A stretch of 64,000 nt of DNA from Verrucomicrobiales bacterium (GTDB taxonomy: Bacteria > Verrucomicrobiota > Verrucomicrobiia > Verrucomicrobiales > DEV007): contig JAEUHH010000063.1 of NCBI GenBank assembly GCA_016795505.1, positions 1 to 64,000 on the forward strand, given 5' to 3'. Position 1 is the first letter of the stretch. Every line of letters starts with the position of its first letter. Shown in pieces: positions 18,113-26,518 of the stretch. Both the position numbers and the translations under genes were made by a program. The notes beneath the pieces are model-generated. The model was not told the origin of the DNA, did no database searches, and was given only the letters and a program-made list of their open reading frames with translations.

Positions 18113-18379
18113 TCATGCCCCGCGGAGACGATCCAAAGCCGACAGGTCGTCCTGAAATTCCTCCAGTGAGGTGCCGGGCCAGGCGTCATGGGCGGAGAGG
18201 AAATCTTCCGTCTCCCATGGGGACTCATGGCCCAGGATATCGCCGACCTCGGCCCTCGAAAACTTGCCGGACCGATACCCTTCCGCCGCCAAGCTCTCCA
18301 GAGCGACACGCGGCAAATCCTCCCACGCCCGGTGGAGCAGGTCAGAGATGCGGTCGGGCAAATGCAGAGTGACGGTCAT
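18113..18379 (-). CDS. UPF0175-family antitoxin-like protein (orphan)
   Basis: An 88-residue protein with the UPF0175 core: LPRVALESLAAEGYRSGKFS, then RAEVGDILGHESPWETEDFLSAHDAW. Members of this family usually precede a DUF3368/PIN-like toxin gene. None is present here: the next gene downstream is the oxidoreductase. It is therefore an orphan antitoxin or a stand-alone regulator. Confidence 0.75.
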   Translation of the reverse strand: MTVTLHLPDRISDLLHRAWEDLPRVALESLAAEGYRSGKFSRAEVGDILGHESPWETEDFLSAHDAWPGTSLEEFQDDLSALDRLRGA

Positions 18380-18441
18380 CGACTTCGGTAAGGCCCTTGG
18401 ATACTACGCGAGTCATGGCGCCTTGGCAATCGTCCCCAACT

Positions 18442-19788
18442 TCACTTCCCCGACTCCTCCTCGCCCACCTGCGACTTGTCCCAGAAGGCGGCGAAGAAGA
18501 TCGCGGCGATCACCACGGCCATGATCGCGGGGAAGGTCCAAAAGGCCTTCCACTGGCTCATCGCGTTGGAGATCAGCGAGGCGTCGACGCCCTCGGGCAT
18601 GTTGACCGAGAACATCTTGGCGAGTTTGCCGAAGAAGGACAGGGATTCCTCCCCGCGGGCGGCGGTGATCGCCTCGCCGAGGGGGGCGGTCGCTGTCAGT
18701 TGGGTCGCGGTGCCATCCAGACCGAGCCATTTCTTGCCGAACACAATCGAATACCCGATCCACATGCCGACCCCCTGGGTCACGAAGACGAGCAGGCTCT
18801 GCGCCTGTCCCCGCACCTCCTTCGGCGCGACATGGTCGGTGTACATGAAGCCCGTGACGAAAAAGAAGTCGTAGCAGATGCCATGCAGGGCGATGCCGAG
18901 GAAGATCATCCAGGCGACCTGGTCCGGCGCGCCGAAGGCAAAGAGCAGGTAGCGCACAAACCACGCCAGCATGCCCACGATGATCATCCATTTCACCCCG
19001 AGCCGGCGGAAAAAGAACGGAATGAGCAGCATGAAAAAGATCTCCGACATCTGCCCGATGGTCATGGTGGAGGCGGGCTGCTCAAAGCCGGCATTGGCGA
19101 GATAGGGCGCCGTCATCCCGAAATAGTAGGCCAGCGGGATGCAGATCAGGCCGGAGCACACGATGAAAACGAGGAAAGCCGGCCGGGCGAGCAGTTTCAG
19201 CGCATCGACCATGAGCAGAGCCCGGAGGTCGATCTTCTGGCCCTTGGCCGGAGCCGGGGTGTGCGGCAGGACAAAGCAGAACAACCCGAGCGCGACCGAG
19301 GCCACGGCCGCCATCTTCATGATGACGAGGTCCGCGCTCCAGCCGAAGCCGCCGACCATCAGACCGGCCGCGATCCACCCGATCGTCCCCCAGACCCGCA
19401 CGCGGGGGAAATCGATGCGCTGCAGATGGCTGAACACGATCGTGTTGCCGAGCCCCAGCGTCGGCATGTAGCAGAGCATGTGGGCGAGGAAGAGCTTCGA
19501 CATCAGTTCGCCGTTCCCCGCCTGCGCCGCGCCGCCGGCGAGGTAGATGAGCACGCCGCCGAGCAGGAAGAGCACGCCCATGATGATCTGGGAGGGGAAA
19601 AAGCGGTCGGCGATCACGCCCAGGAAGAGCGGGGCAAAGATGGCGCCGAGCGGCACGGCGGCGTAGGCGCTGCCGATGAATTCGCCCAGTTTCGCGACAT
19701 CGAGGGCCACATTGATGGTCGAGAACCACGTCCCCCAGACAAAGAACTGGAGGAACATCATCAGGGAAAGACGGAACAGGGCGGTCAT
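18442..19788 (-). CDS. MFS permease, nucleoside:H+ symporter-like
   Basis: A 448-residue protein of 12 predicted spans. It begins MTALFRLSLMMFLQFFVWGT, as NupG/XapB-type permeases do, and carries GVIADRFFPSQIIMGV (the loop 2-3 signature) and RVRVWGTIGWIAAGL. Homologues import nucleosides with protons. The start at 19788 is chosen because the longer frame adds a non-membrane leader. It may be in an operon with nothing else; the genes on both sides are set apart by gaps or repeats. Confidence 0.8.
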   Translation of the reverse strand: MTALFRLSLMMFLQFFVWGTWFSTINVALDVAKLGEFIGSAYAAVPLGAIFAPLFLGVIADRFFPSQIIMGVLFLLGGVLIYLAGGAAQAGNGELMSKLFLAHMLCYMPTLGLGNTIVFSHLQRIDFPRVRVWGTIGWIAAGLMVGGFGWSADLVIMKMAAVASVALGLFCFVLPHTPAPAKGQKIDLRALLMVDALKLLARPAFLVFIVCSGLICIPLAYYFGMTAPYLANAGFEQPASTMTIGQMSEIFFMLLIPFFFRRLGVKWMIIVGMLAWFVRYLLFAFGAPDQVAWMIFLGIALHGICYDFFFVTGFMYTDHVAPKEVRGQAQSLLVFVTQGVGMWIGYSIVFGKKWLGLDGTATQLTATAPLGEAITAARGEESLSFFGKLAKMFSVNMPEGVDASLISNAMSQWKAFWTFPAIMAVVIAAIFFAAFWDKSQVGEEESGK

Positions 19789-19992
19789 GGTCGGGGCGGG
19801 GGGGGCGTGAAACGTTCGTAAAAAGGCCGAAGCCGACGGGATGATGGCGAATAATCGCCCCACGCACAACGCGCGATTGCGCGGACGGGGAGGTTTTTAA
19901 GGCCAAGCCAGCGGGGCAGCGGTGGGGAGAGAGAGGGCGGAGCGCTGGTCGCCTGAGTCAGGAAAGGGGGGAGAAGGCTTCGTAGTCCGGAG

Positions 19993-20790
19993 CATTCGCG
20001 TCATTCGCGTTCATTCTTTTCGATTCGTGTTCACCCCGATCTCGCCGTGCGCGTGCCGTGGCTGTGGCTTTCAACACGAATGGACGCGAATGAAAAGAAT
20101 GACGCGAATCGAATCGAATCGAATCGCAATGTTACTGAGAAAGCCCGATCCAATCTCAGGAAAGGCGGGGCACCAGGAGTGCGCAGGCGTTGTCTCAGGG
20201 AAAATCGCTCGACGCACAGCCCATTCGCGTCATTCGCGTTCATTCTTTTCCATTCGCGTTCTCCCGATCGATCTCGCCGTGCGCGTGCCGTGGCTGTCGG
20301 TTTCAACACGAATGGACGCGAATGAAAAGAATGACGCGAATCGAATCGAATCGAATCGAATCGAATCGAATCGAATCGAATCGAATCGAATTGCGACGAT
20401 GCTGAGAAAGCCCGATCCGATCTCAGGAAAGGCGGGGCGCCAGGAGTGCGCAGGCGTTGTCTCAGGGGAAATCGCTCGCCGCACGGACCATTCGCGTCAT
20501 TCGCGTTCATTCTTTTCCATTCGCGTTTGCCCACCCGATCTCGCCGTGCGCGTGCCGTGGCTGTCGGTTTCAACACGAATGGACGCGAATGAAAAGAATG
20601 ACGCGAATCGAATCGAATCGAATCGAATCGCAATGTTGCTGAGACAGCCCGATCCGATTTCAGCAAAGGCGGGGTGCTTGGAGTGCGCAGGCGTTGTCTT
20701 AGGGGAATTCGCTCGCCGCGCGGACCATTCGCGTCATTCGCGTTCATTCTTTCCATTCGCGTTCACCCGCCCGATCTCATCGTGCGCATT
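19993..20790. repeat. Tandem array of about 230-267 bp palindromic units with a GAATC microsatellite
   Basis: Units begin with CATTCGCGTCATTCGCGTTC at 19993, 20222, 20489 and 20726 (the last partial). Each contains its own near-palindrome: ATTCGCGTCATTCGCGTTCA on one side and GAATGAAAAGAATGACGCGA on the other. The unit then holds a run of the pentamer GAATC (4, 10 and 5 copies in units 1-3) and a unique-looking spacer. The different pentamer counts explain the unequal unit lengths. Frames open across this block on both strands are artefacts of the repeats. Confidence 0.9.
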
Positions 20791-20832
20791 TCCGGCTTGC
20801 CTGAGCGGTCACGCTTCGGCTAAAACGGTCCC

Positions 20833-21174
20833 ATGAACGCCGTCAATCCCTCTCCCGCCTTTGGACGCCGCATGAAAGCGATCGCTTTCTGGGCCATCAT
20901 TTTCTGGATCACCCTGATCAGCATCCTCATCTCGCTGATGATCTGGAATGCAGTCGACCGGGACTGGGTGATGCGGATCATCTGGACCGCCACCACGCTG
21001 ACCATCGGGACGCTGCTGGTCTGCATGACCACCCTCGGCTTCGCGGCGGCGGAACAGGATGGCGAACGCCGCCGCCAAGAGGCGACCTTGGCCGGCACCG
21101 AGCCCGAGACGACCGCGACCCATCTGCGCGACGCGCTGGAGCGGGCCAAACAGGATGCGACTCCCAAGCTCTGA
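20833..21174 (+). CDS. Small inner-membrane protein, unrecognised
   Basis: A 113-residue protein with two membrane spans (AIAFWAIIFWITLISILISLM without its last residue or two, then IIWTATTLTIGTLLVCMTTL). A charged C-terminal tail follows (EQDGERRRQEATLAGTEPE...). It is convergent with glnS and stands alone after the repeat array. Composition and codon use match neighbouring genes, so I accept it as real. I cannot give a function. Confidence 0.6.
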   Translation: MNAVNPSPAFGRRMKAIAFWAIIFWITLISILISLMIWNAVDRDWVMRIIWTATTLTIGTLLVCMTTLGFAAAEQDGERRRQEATLAGTEPETTATHLRDALERAKQDATPKL

Positions 21175-21226
21175 GCCTGGGCCCCGCCCGCCCGTTCCAT
21201 GAGCCGATCCACCTCCTTGGCCCGGC

Positions 21227-22906
21227 TCACTTCTGCGCCTTGGCCCAACTGTCCCGCAGGCCCACGGTGCGATTGAACACCGGCGCTCCCGGACGCGAAT
21301 CGCGCGCATCGACACAGAAATAGCCCAGCCGCTCGAACTGGAACGCCTCGCCCGGCTCTGCTGATCCCAGCGCGGGCTCGAGACGGCAGCCTTTCAGCAC
21401 CGTCAGCGACCCGGGATTGAGGTGATCGAGGAAATCGCCCTCGCCCGCATCGGGATTCTCCGCGGAAAACAGTCGGTCATAGAGCCGCACTTCGGCCTCC
21501 ACCGCGTGGCGGGCGCTGACCCAGTGGATGGTGCCCTTCACCTTGCGCCCGTCGGGCGGATTCTGCCCGCCGCGGGTGTCGGGATCGTAGGTGCAGCGCA
21601 GCTCGACCACGGTGCCAGTGGCATCCTTGACCACCTCCTGGCACCGGATGAAGTAAGCCGAGCGGAACCGCACCTCCGCCCCCGGCGAGAGGCGGAAATA
21701 GCCCTTCGGCGGCTCTTCGAGAAAGTCATCGCGCTCGATGTAGAGATCGCGGCAGAATGGCACCCGGCGCGTGCCCGCCGACTCCTGCTCCGGGTGATTG
21801 GCCACCTCCATCTCCTCCACCTGGTCCTCCGGGTAGTTGGTGATCGTCACCCGGATCGGGTCGAGCACGGCCATGCGGCGCGCCGCGGTGCGATTCATCA
21901 CGTCACGGACCGCATTCTCCAGCAGCACGAAGTCGTTCGTGCTCTGGTATTTCGTCACGCCGATGGTGGCGCAGAAATTCCGGATCGACTCCGCCGGATA
22001 GCCGCGACGGCGCAGGCCGGACAGCGTGGGCATGCGGGGATCGTCCCAGCCGGCCACGTGGCCCTCGCGCACGAGCTGGAGCAGCTTGCGCTTGCTCATC
22101 ACCGTGTAGGTCAGGTTCAGGCGGGCGAATTCATACTGCCGCGGGCGGGCCGGCACCGGCAGATTGTCGATGAACCAGTCGTAGAGCGGCCGGTGATTCT
22201 CGAACTCCAGGGTGCAGATCGAGTGCGTGATGTGCTCCAGCGCGTCGCTCTGCCCGTGCGCGTAGTCGTACATCGGGTAGATGCACCACCGGTCGCCGGT
22301 GCGGTGGTGGTGGGCGTGCAGGATGCGGTAGAGCACGGGGTCGCGCAGATTCAGGTTCGGGTGCGCCATGTCGATGCGCGCGCGCAGCACCCGCTCGCCG
22401 TCGGCGAACTCGCCCGCCCGCATCCGGGTGAACAGGTCGAGACTTTCCTCCGCCGGCCGGTCGCGCCACGGGCTCGGCGTGCCGGGTTCGGTCAGGGAGC
22501 CGCGCGTCTGGCGGATCTCCTCGGCCGACTGCTCATCCACGTAGGCCTTGCCATCCCGGATCAGTTGGACCGCCCAGTCGTAGAGCTGCTCGAAGTAGTC
22601 GGAGGCAAAATACAGGTGCTCGCCCCAGTCGAAGCCGAGCCAGCGGATGTCCTCCTGGATGGAATCGACGTATTCCTGCTCCTCCTTCGACGGATTGGTG
22701 TCGTCGAAGCGCAGGTGGCAGCGCCCGCCATACTCCCGGGCGATGCCGAAATTGAGACAGATCGACTTGGCGTGGCCGATGTGCAGGTATCCGTTCGGCT
22801 CCGGCGGAAAACGCGTCACGATCGACTGATGCCGGCCGCTGGCCAGGTCTTCGTCGATGATGTCGCGGATGAAATCGCGGTGGGCTTTGTCCGGGGAGTC
22901 GCTCAT
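21227..22906 (-). CDS. glnS: Glutaminyl-tRNA synthetase
   Basis: A 559-residue class I synthetase charging tRNA-Gln directly with glutamine. Landmarks are [20 protein letters not shown] (the HIGH motif), [14 protein letters not shown], the VMSKRKL version of KMSKS and the C-terminal anticodon-binding beta barrels ([20 protein letters not shown]). Length is normal. The presence of GlnS means the organism does not depend only on the GatCAB amidotransferase route for Gln-tRNA. Confidence 0.96.
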   Translation of the reverse strand: MSDSPDKAHRDFIRDIIDEDLASGRHQSIVTRFPPEPNGYLHIGHAKSICLNFGIAREYGGRCHLRFDDTNPSKEEQEYVDSIQEDIRWLGFDWGEHLYFASDYFEQLYDWAVQLIRDGKAYVDEQSAEEIRQTRGSLTEPGTPSPWRDRPAEESLDLFTRMRAGEFADGERVLRARIDMAHPNLNLRDPVLYRILHAHHHRTGDRWCIYPMYDYAHGQSDALEHITHSICTLEFENHRPLYDWFIDNLPVPARPRQYEFARLNLTYTVMSKRKLLQLVREGHVAGWDDPRMPTLSGLRRRGYPAESIRNFCATIGVTKYQSTNDFVLLENAVRDVMNRTAARRMAVLDPIRVTITNYPEDQVEEMEVANHPEQESAGTRRVPFCRDLYIERDDFLEEPPKGYFRLSPGAEVRFRSAYFIRCQEVVKDATGTVVELRCTYDPDTRGGQNPPDGRKVKGTIHWVSARHAVEAEVRLYDRLFSAENPDAGEGDFLDHLNPGSLTVLKGCRLEPALGSAEPGEAFQFERLGYFCVDARDSRPGAPVFNRTVGLRDSWAKAQK

Positions 22907-23026
22907 GCAGGGTGAGGGGGAAAAGGGTCAAAATGCCCTGCGACAGCGGCTCGGCAACGGAAAACTCGGCCGGGGCAACCCCAGAGATTTACGCATCAGA
23001 AGCGGGCGATCCGGATGGTACGGACC

Positions 23027-23302
23027 CTCCAGCAGATTCAGGGAGGCCAGCAGATTTTTTTTGGATGGGTAAGCCTGAAGCCAGCGAAGGAAGCCCACGG
23101 AAGGCACGGAAAGGCACGGAAAGGCACGGAAAAAAGGCCGATGGGAGAAGCCGATCAATCTCTCCCAAAAAGGCGAGCTTCAAAAAGCCCTTCAAAACCT
23201 GAACCTTCCGTGAAATTCCGTGCCTTCCGTGGGCTCACCTCCACCGTTCCAGCGGTAAACCGGACCCGAATCTGCTGGCCTCCCTGAATCTGCTGGAGAT
23301 CC
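23027..23302. repeat. Double-hairpin TIR element, unit R1
   Basis: The unit begins CCAGCAGATTCAGGGAGGCC and ends with the inverse (GGCCTCCCTGAATCTGCTGG), giving terminal inverted repeats of about 28 bp. Inside lies a second inverted pair: CCCACGGAAGGCACGGAAAG on the left and TTCCGTGCCTTCCGTGGGC on the right, with extra GGCACGGAA copies. A linker of about 45 bp, itself palindromic (CCTGGC...GCCAGG), joins it to R2. Confidence 0.88.
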
Positions 23303-23346
23303 CCCGGCAGGACGAGCCCTGGCAACGAACCAGGCCAGGTTGGCTT

Positions 23347-23607
23347 CCAGCAGATTCAGAAAGGCCAGCAGATTTTTTTGGATGGGTAAACCTGAAGCCA
23401 GCGAAGGAGGCCCACGGAAGGCACGGAAGGCACGGAAGGCACGGAAGGCACGGAAGAAATGTGCCGATGGGGTAGCCGATGAAACTCTCCCGGAAAGGCG
23501 AGCCTCAACAGCCCTTCAAAACCCGAACCTTCCGTGGGCCTCTCATCCACCTTTCCAGCGGTAAACCTGACCCGAATCTGCTGGCCTCCCTGAATCTGCT
23601 GGAGATC
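23347..23607. repeat. Double-hairpin TIR element, unit R2
   Basis: Same plan as R1, head to tail with it. The inner stem has a clean run of four GGCACGGAA copies on the left but only the short form on the right (AACCTTCCGTGGGC), so one arm has lost part of the stem. Confidence 0.88.
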
Positions 23608-23640
23608 CCCGAGAAGTCCCGTGCAGCCAGGGCTCCGGTC

Positions 23641-23709
23641 TCTGATGCAACCGGGTATCATCGCCGATCAGACCCTGTTGCATCGGCGATGATACCCTGT
23701 TGCATCGGG
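23641..23709. repeat. GATCGG repeat, copy C
   Basis: Three units in alternating orientation: GATGCAACCGGGTATCATCG, then CGATCAGACCCTGTTGCATC, then GATGATACCCTGTTGCATCG. It lies between the TIR units and the IS1634-like element. Confidence 0.7.
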
Positions 23710-23734
23710 AATCCGGGCGGGCTTTTAGTGCGGC

Positions 23735-25772
23735 TAACCCAAGTTCGTCAGTTCGGAAGAACGAATCACGGAAAATCAGGGGCTCCAGGGCCGTCAGGGG
23801 GTGTTTTTTGGCACTACATTTTGCACGATTTTCGGCGCGCTCGGCAGATCCAGGCCCAAGCGATGCAGCAACTCCGCCACCATCCGGTCAGGCCGCGCCA
23901 CCACCCGTAGGCGCAAGTCCGTCGCCCGGTCTTCCCCCTCCACTCTCACCGGTAACACCACATCCATACTGCGCACCGTGGACACTTCTTTGATCAATTG
24001 CCGCGCACAGTCGCCCAATCCTTTGCCCCGCATCCACATCTCAAGGGTCCGCCACAGCGCGAGGGTCAAAAAACACACCAGGATATGCGCCTCCACTCGG
24101 TCTTCCCTCTGATGAAAGACGGGTCGCAGGTTCAGGTCGCTCTTGCTGATTTTAAAACACTCCTCGGCTTGCGTCAGATGGATATACCAACGCCACAACT
24201 GCGCGGGGTCTTTCTCCGTGCAATTGGTGCGCAATAAATAGGCGCCGTGGGCCAGTTCGGCCCAACTCTGGCGCTCGGTCTTTTCCTCGATCCTCAGTCC
24301 ACAGGCGCGCCCCGCGGCGTCGCGCTCGACTTGCACGGCGATGAGTTTTTCGGCTCCGGGATAGCGCCCCAGCCACCGGCCAATGCGGCAGCCGACCTTG
24401 ACCACATCCTTGGCGGGCCGCCGGCGCAGGCTGGCGTCGGTCTTGTGCAACTGGGCCAACAGCCGCTGGCGCTGCTGGTCGAGCATGGCGGCTTCCTTCT
24501 GCCGCCGGTCGGCGGAGCGGCACAGCACGTATTGCTCGCTCCCACCGCCGTCGGGATGCTCGACGAGTTTGACCTCCACGCCGGGCTGCACTTCGGTCCA
24601 GTCGCTTTCCTCCAGCAGTTGGGCCTCGTGGCGCCGCATCTGCTGTTTGGGCAGGCCCACGATGTAGCGGGCGTCTCGCTCGCGCAGAAAATCGAGGTTG
24701 TCTTCGCTGACCATGCCGCGATCCATCACCCAGATGCGCTTGGCCTGGCCGTATTTCTTTTCCATCATCTCGATCATGTCCTCGACGGTGCTCACGTCGG
24801 CGGTGTTGCCGGCGAAGACTTCATAACCGATGGGCAGGCCCTCGGGCGTCACGACCAGACCGATGTTGACCTGCTTGCAATCGGATCGCTGGTCGCGGGA
24901 GTATCCGCGTTTGGCTTTGGGGTTGCGCTCGGCTTTGCCCTCGAAGTAGGTGCTGGTCACGTCGTAGAGCAGGAACTCGAACTCGACGCCGAACCAGCTC
25001 TGGTAACGCTCGAGCAGATGCCGGCAGAGGCGGTCTTTTTGCCCGAGCAACACATCGAGGCCACGGTAGAGCCGGGCGTCGTTGATCTGGGTGAAGGGCA
25101 CGCCGAGCAGGTCCTCCAGGGCGCTGTCGGCATACCAGCGTTCGGCGACTTCCAGTTCGCTTTGGTTGCCGCAGAAGCGGGCCACGGTGAGGATGCAGGC
25201 GATCAGCTCCCAGGGCACCGCCTCGCGGCCGGGCTCGATGAGGTCGCGCAGCAGGGTGTGGAGGCCGAGGCGGCGCCAAAGGGCCAGGGCGAGGTAGGCT
25301 TCGCCAAAGTCACGCACGCGCTCGACGCGCAGGCCGCGGATGTCGACCTCCGTCCAGTGGCGGCGGGGTTTGGCGGGCTCGGAATCGGCGGCGGAGGGTG
25401 GGTCGGCGAATTCGCGCTGAGCGGGGGCCGGAGGCCGACCTTCGAGCAGATCGCCGATGTTCTCCCAGCCGAGGCGTTTGTCCTCGTCGAGGCCGGGGGC
25501 TTTGCCGAGATGGGCGACCAGTTCGTGGCGCGGTCCCTTGGTGGTGCGGACGGTGCGCAGGAGCGACCAGTATTCGTAGGTCTCGCCGAGGTAGGTGCGG
25601 CGGTTGCGGCGGAGGAACATGGGGCAATGTCCACAGCGGCGCCTGGCCGGGCAATGGGGTCTTCTCCACTACATGGGCGTTTGACGGGTTTGGGAACGAA
25701 AGATCAAGGCATCCAGCGCGAAAAGGGGGGTGAAAATTCTTCAAAATCGACCCAACTGCCGAACTTGGGCTA
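23735..25772 (-). mobile_element. IS1634-family insertion sequence, apparently complete
   Basis: The ends form 22-bp inverted repeats: left TAACCCAAGTTCGTCAGTTC followed by GG; right, read inward from 25772, TAGCCCAAGTTCGGCAGTTG followed by GG (three mismatches). One transposase gene fills the element. I see no obvious target-site duplication in the flanks (left ...TAGTGCGGC, right AATTGCATC...), so either it has decayed or the ends are a few bases off. Confidence 0.75.
23794..25620 (-). CDS. IS1634-family transposase
   Basis: A 608-residue DDE transposase. It starts MFLRRNRRTYLGETYEYW, typical of IS1634. The catalytic region has the first Asp in LLYDVTSTYFEGKAE, the second in RIWVMDRGMVSEDNLDFL, and the Glu region in QAEECFKISKSDLNLRPVFH followed by HILVCFLTLALWR. 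The frame is full length and uninterrupted, so the element may still move. The gene is the only one in the element. Confidence 0.9.
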   Translation of the reverse strand: MFLRRNRRTYLGETYEYWSLLRTVRTTKGPRHELVAHLGKAPGLDEDKRLGWENIGDLLEGRPPAPAQREFADPPSAADSEPAKPRRHWTEVDIRGLRVERVRDFGEAYLALALWRRLGLHTLLRDLIEPGREAVPWELIACILTVARFCGNQSELEVAERWYADSALEDLLGVPFTQINDARLYRGLDVLLGQKDRLCRHLLERYQSWFGVEFEFLLYDVTSTYFEGKAERNPKAKRGYSRDQRSDCKQVNIGLVVTPEGLPIGYEVFAGNTADVSTVEDMIEMMEKKYGQAKRIWVMDRGMVSEDNLDFLRERDARYIVGLPKQQMRRHEAQLLEESDWTEVQPGVEVKLVEHPDGGGSEQYVLCRSADRRQKEAAMLDQQRQRLLAQLHKTDASLRRRPAKDVVKVGCRIGRWLGRYPGAEKLIAVQVERDAAGRACGLRIEEKTERQSWAELAHGAYLLRTNCTEKDPAQLWRWYIHLTQAEECFKISKSDLNLRPVFHQREDRVEAHILVCFLTLALWRTLEMWMRGKGLGDCARQLIKEVSTVRSMDVVLPVRVEGEDRATDLRLRVVARPDRMVAELLHRLGLDLPSAPKIVQNVVPKNTP

Positions 25773-25815
25773 AATTGCATCTTGCAATAACGGTCTCGGG
25801 CGATATGGTCGCCGC

Positions 25816-26214
25816 GTGACTTCCCCTGCCAGACTGGTGCTGACCGGTGCGCTGATGCTTTCGATCGGCGCGCAATGGGTGGTGCTGCAAGGGGTGGCCT
25901 GGGTCGGGATGGCGGTCAGCTACTCGATCCGGGAGGGCTCTGTGACGGAAGGCCTCAGCCAAACGTTTGACGGAAAACACCCGTGCCCGCTGTGCAAGGC
26001 GGTGAAACAGGCGGCTCTGGAGTCCGAAAGCCAGCCGTCGGCTCCGACGCCGAAGCCGGAAGGGAAGCCAAACAAAGTGGATCTCTGTCTGTTCACTCCG
26101 ATCCGACTGTTCGCTCCGTCTCCCGGCCGATTGCCGGTCGAGTGGGAGTCGCGCACCGGCCTTTCTCCTCACGTCGAGGAGCCGGATGCTCCGCCGCCAG
26201 ACGCGCGCGCCTGA
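25816..26214 (+). CDS. Small membrane protein with CPLC motif
   Basis: A 132-residue protein starting with GTG. One or two N-terminal hydrophobic segments (LVLTGALMLSIGAQWVVLQG, then VAWVGMAVSYSI) are followed by TFDGKHPCPLCKAVKQAAL, where the His and the two Cys of CPLC could bind a metal or heme-type ligand. A Pro-rich tail follows. I do not know the family. It lies 43 bp past the insertion sequence and starts a plus-strand set of four genes with cytochrome, repeat-protein and His-rich outer-membrane genes, so a role in metal handling is a fair guess but no more. Confidence 0.6.
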   Translation: MTSPARLVLTGALMLSIGAQWVVLQGVAWVGMAVSYSIREGSVTEGLSQTFDGKHPCPLCKAVKQAALESESQPSAPTPKPEGKPNKVDLCLFTPIRLFAPSPGRLPVEWESRTGLSPHVEEPDAPPPDARA

Positions 26215-26518
26215 TCGGCCCACATCTCCTGTGATGCCCTGCCGGAGTGAATGCTCCGGCTGTCTCCGCGTCTGCGACTGGCTTGCCCTGTCGGCTGGCG
26301 CTGGTCTCCCTCTATCTGCAGGCATCGCGCGTGTCCCGGTGGGCCGGTGTACAGACCATTTCCCCGGCAGAGCAGAATGGGTCAGCAATGCCGGGGAGAC
26401 TCCGCCGAGTGGCGGACGCCCGTCGGTCTGGATGCGTCCTGGCTGACGGGCGCAGGGAGACTGCGTTCCTGACCCTATCCAACCGGTTTGTTCTTTATCC
26501 TAATTCATTTGTTCATCC
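26215..26518 (+). other. Structured leader of about 300 bp, no gene
   Basis: No convincing coding frame. Several inverted repeats stand out: CCCCGGCA (26362-26369) with TGCCGGGG (26389-26396), CCGCC...GGCGG just after it, and CCCGTC...GACGGG further on. The stretch could be a structured 5' leader of the long gene that begins at 26519, but it did not match a riboswitch I know. Confidence 0.4.

Noticed and set aside
19922-20836. Long open frames on both strands through the GAATC repeat block
   Set aside because: They consist of repeated translated palindromes (RIESNRIESN, RFDSIRFDSI) and exist only because the repeats contain few stops.
26215-26518. Cobalamin riboswitch before the cytochrome gene
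   Set aside because: Inverted repeats are present but the conserved core sequences were not found on the coding strand.
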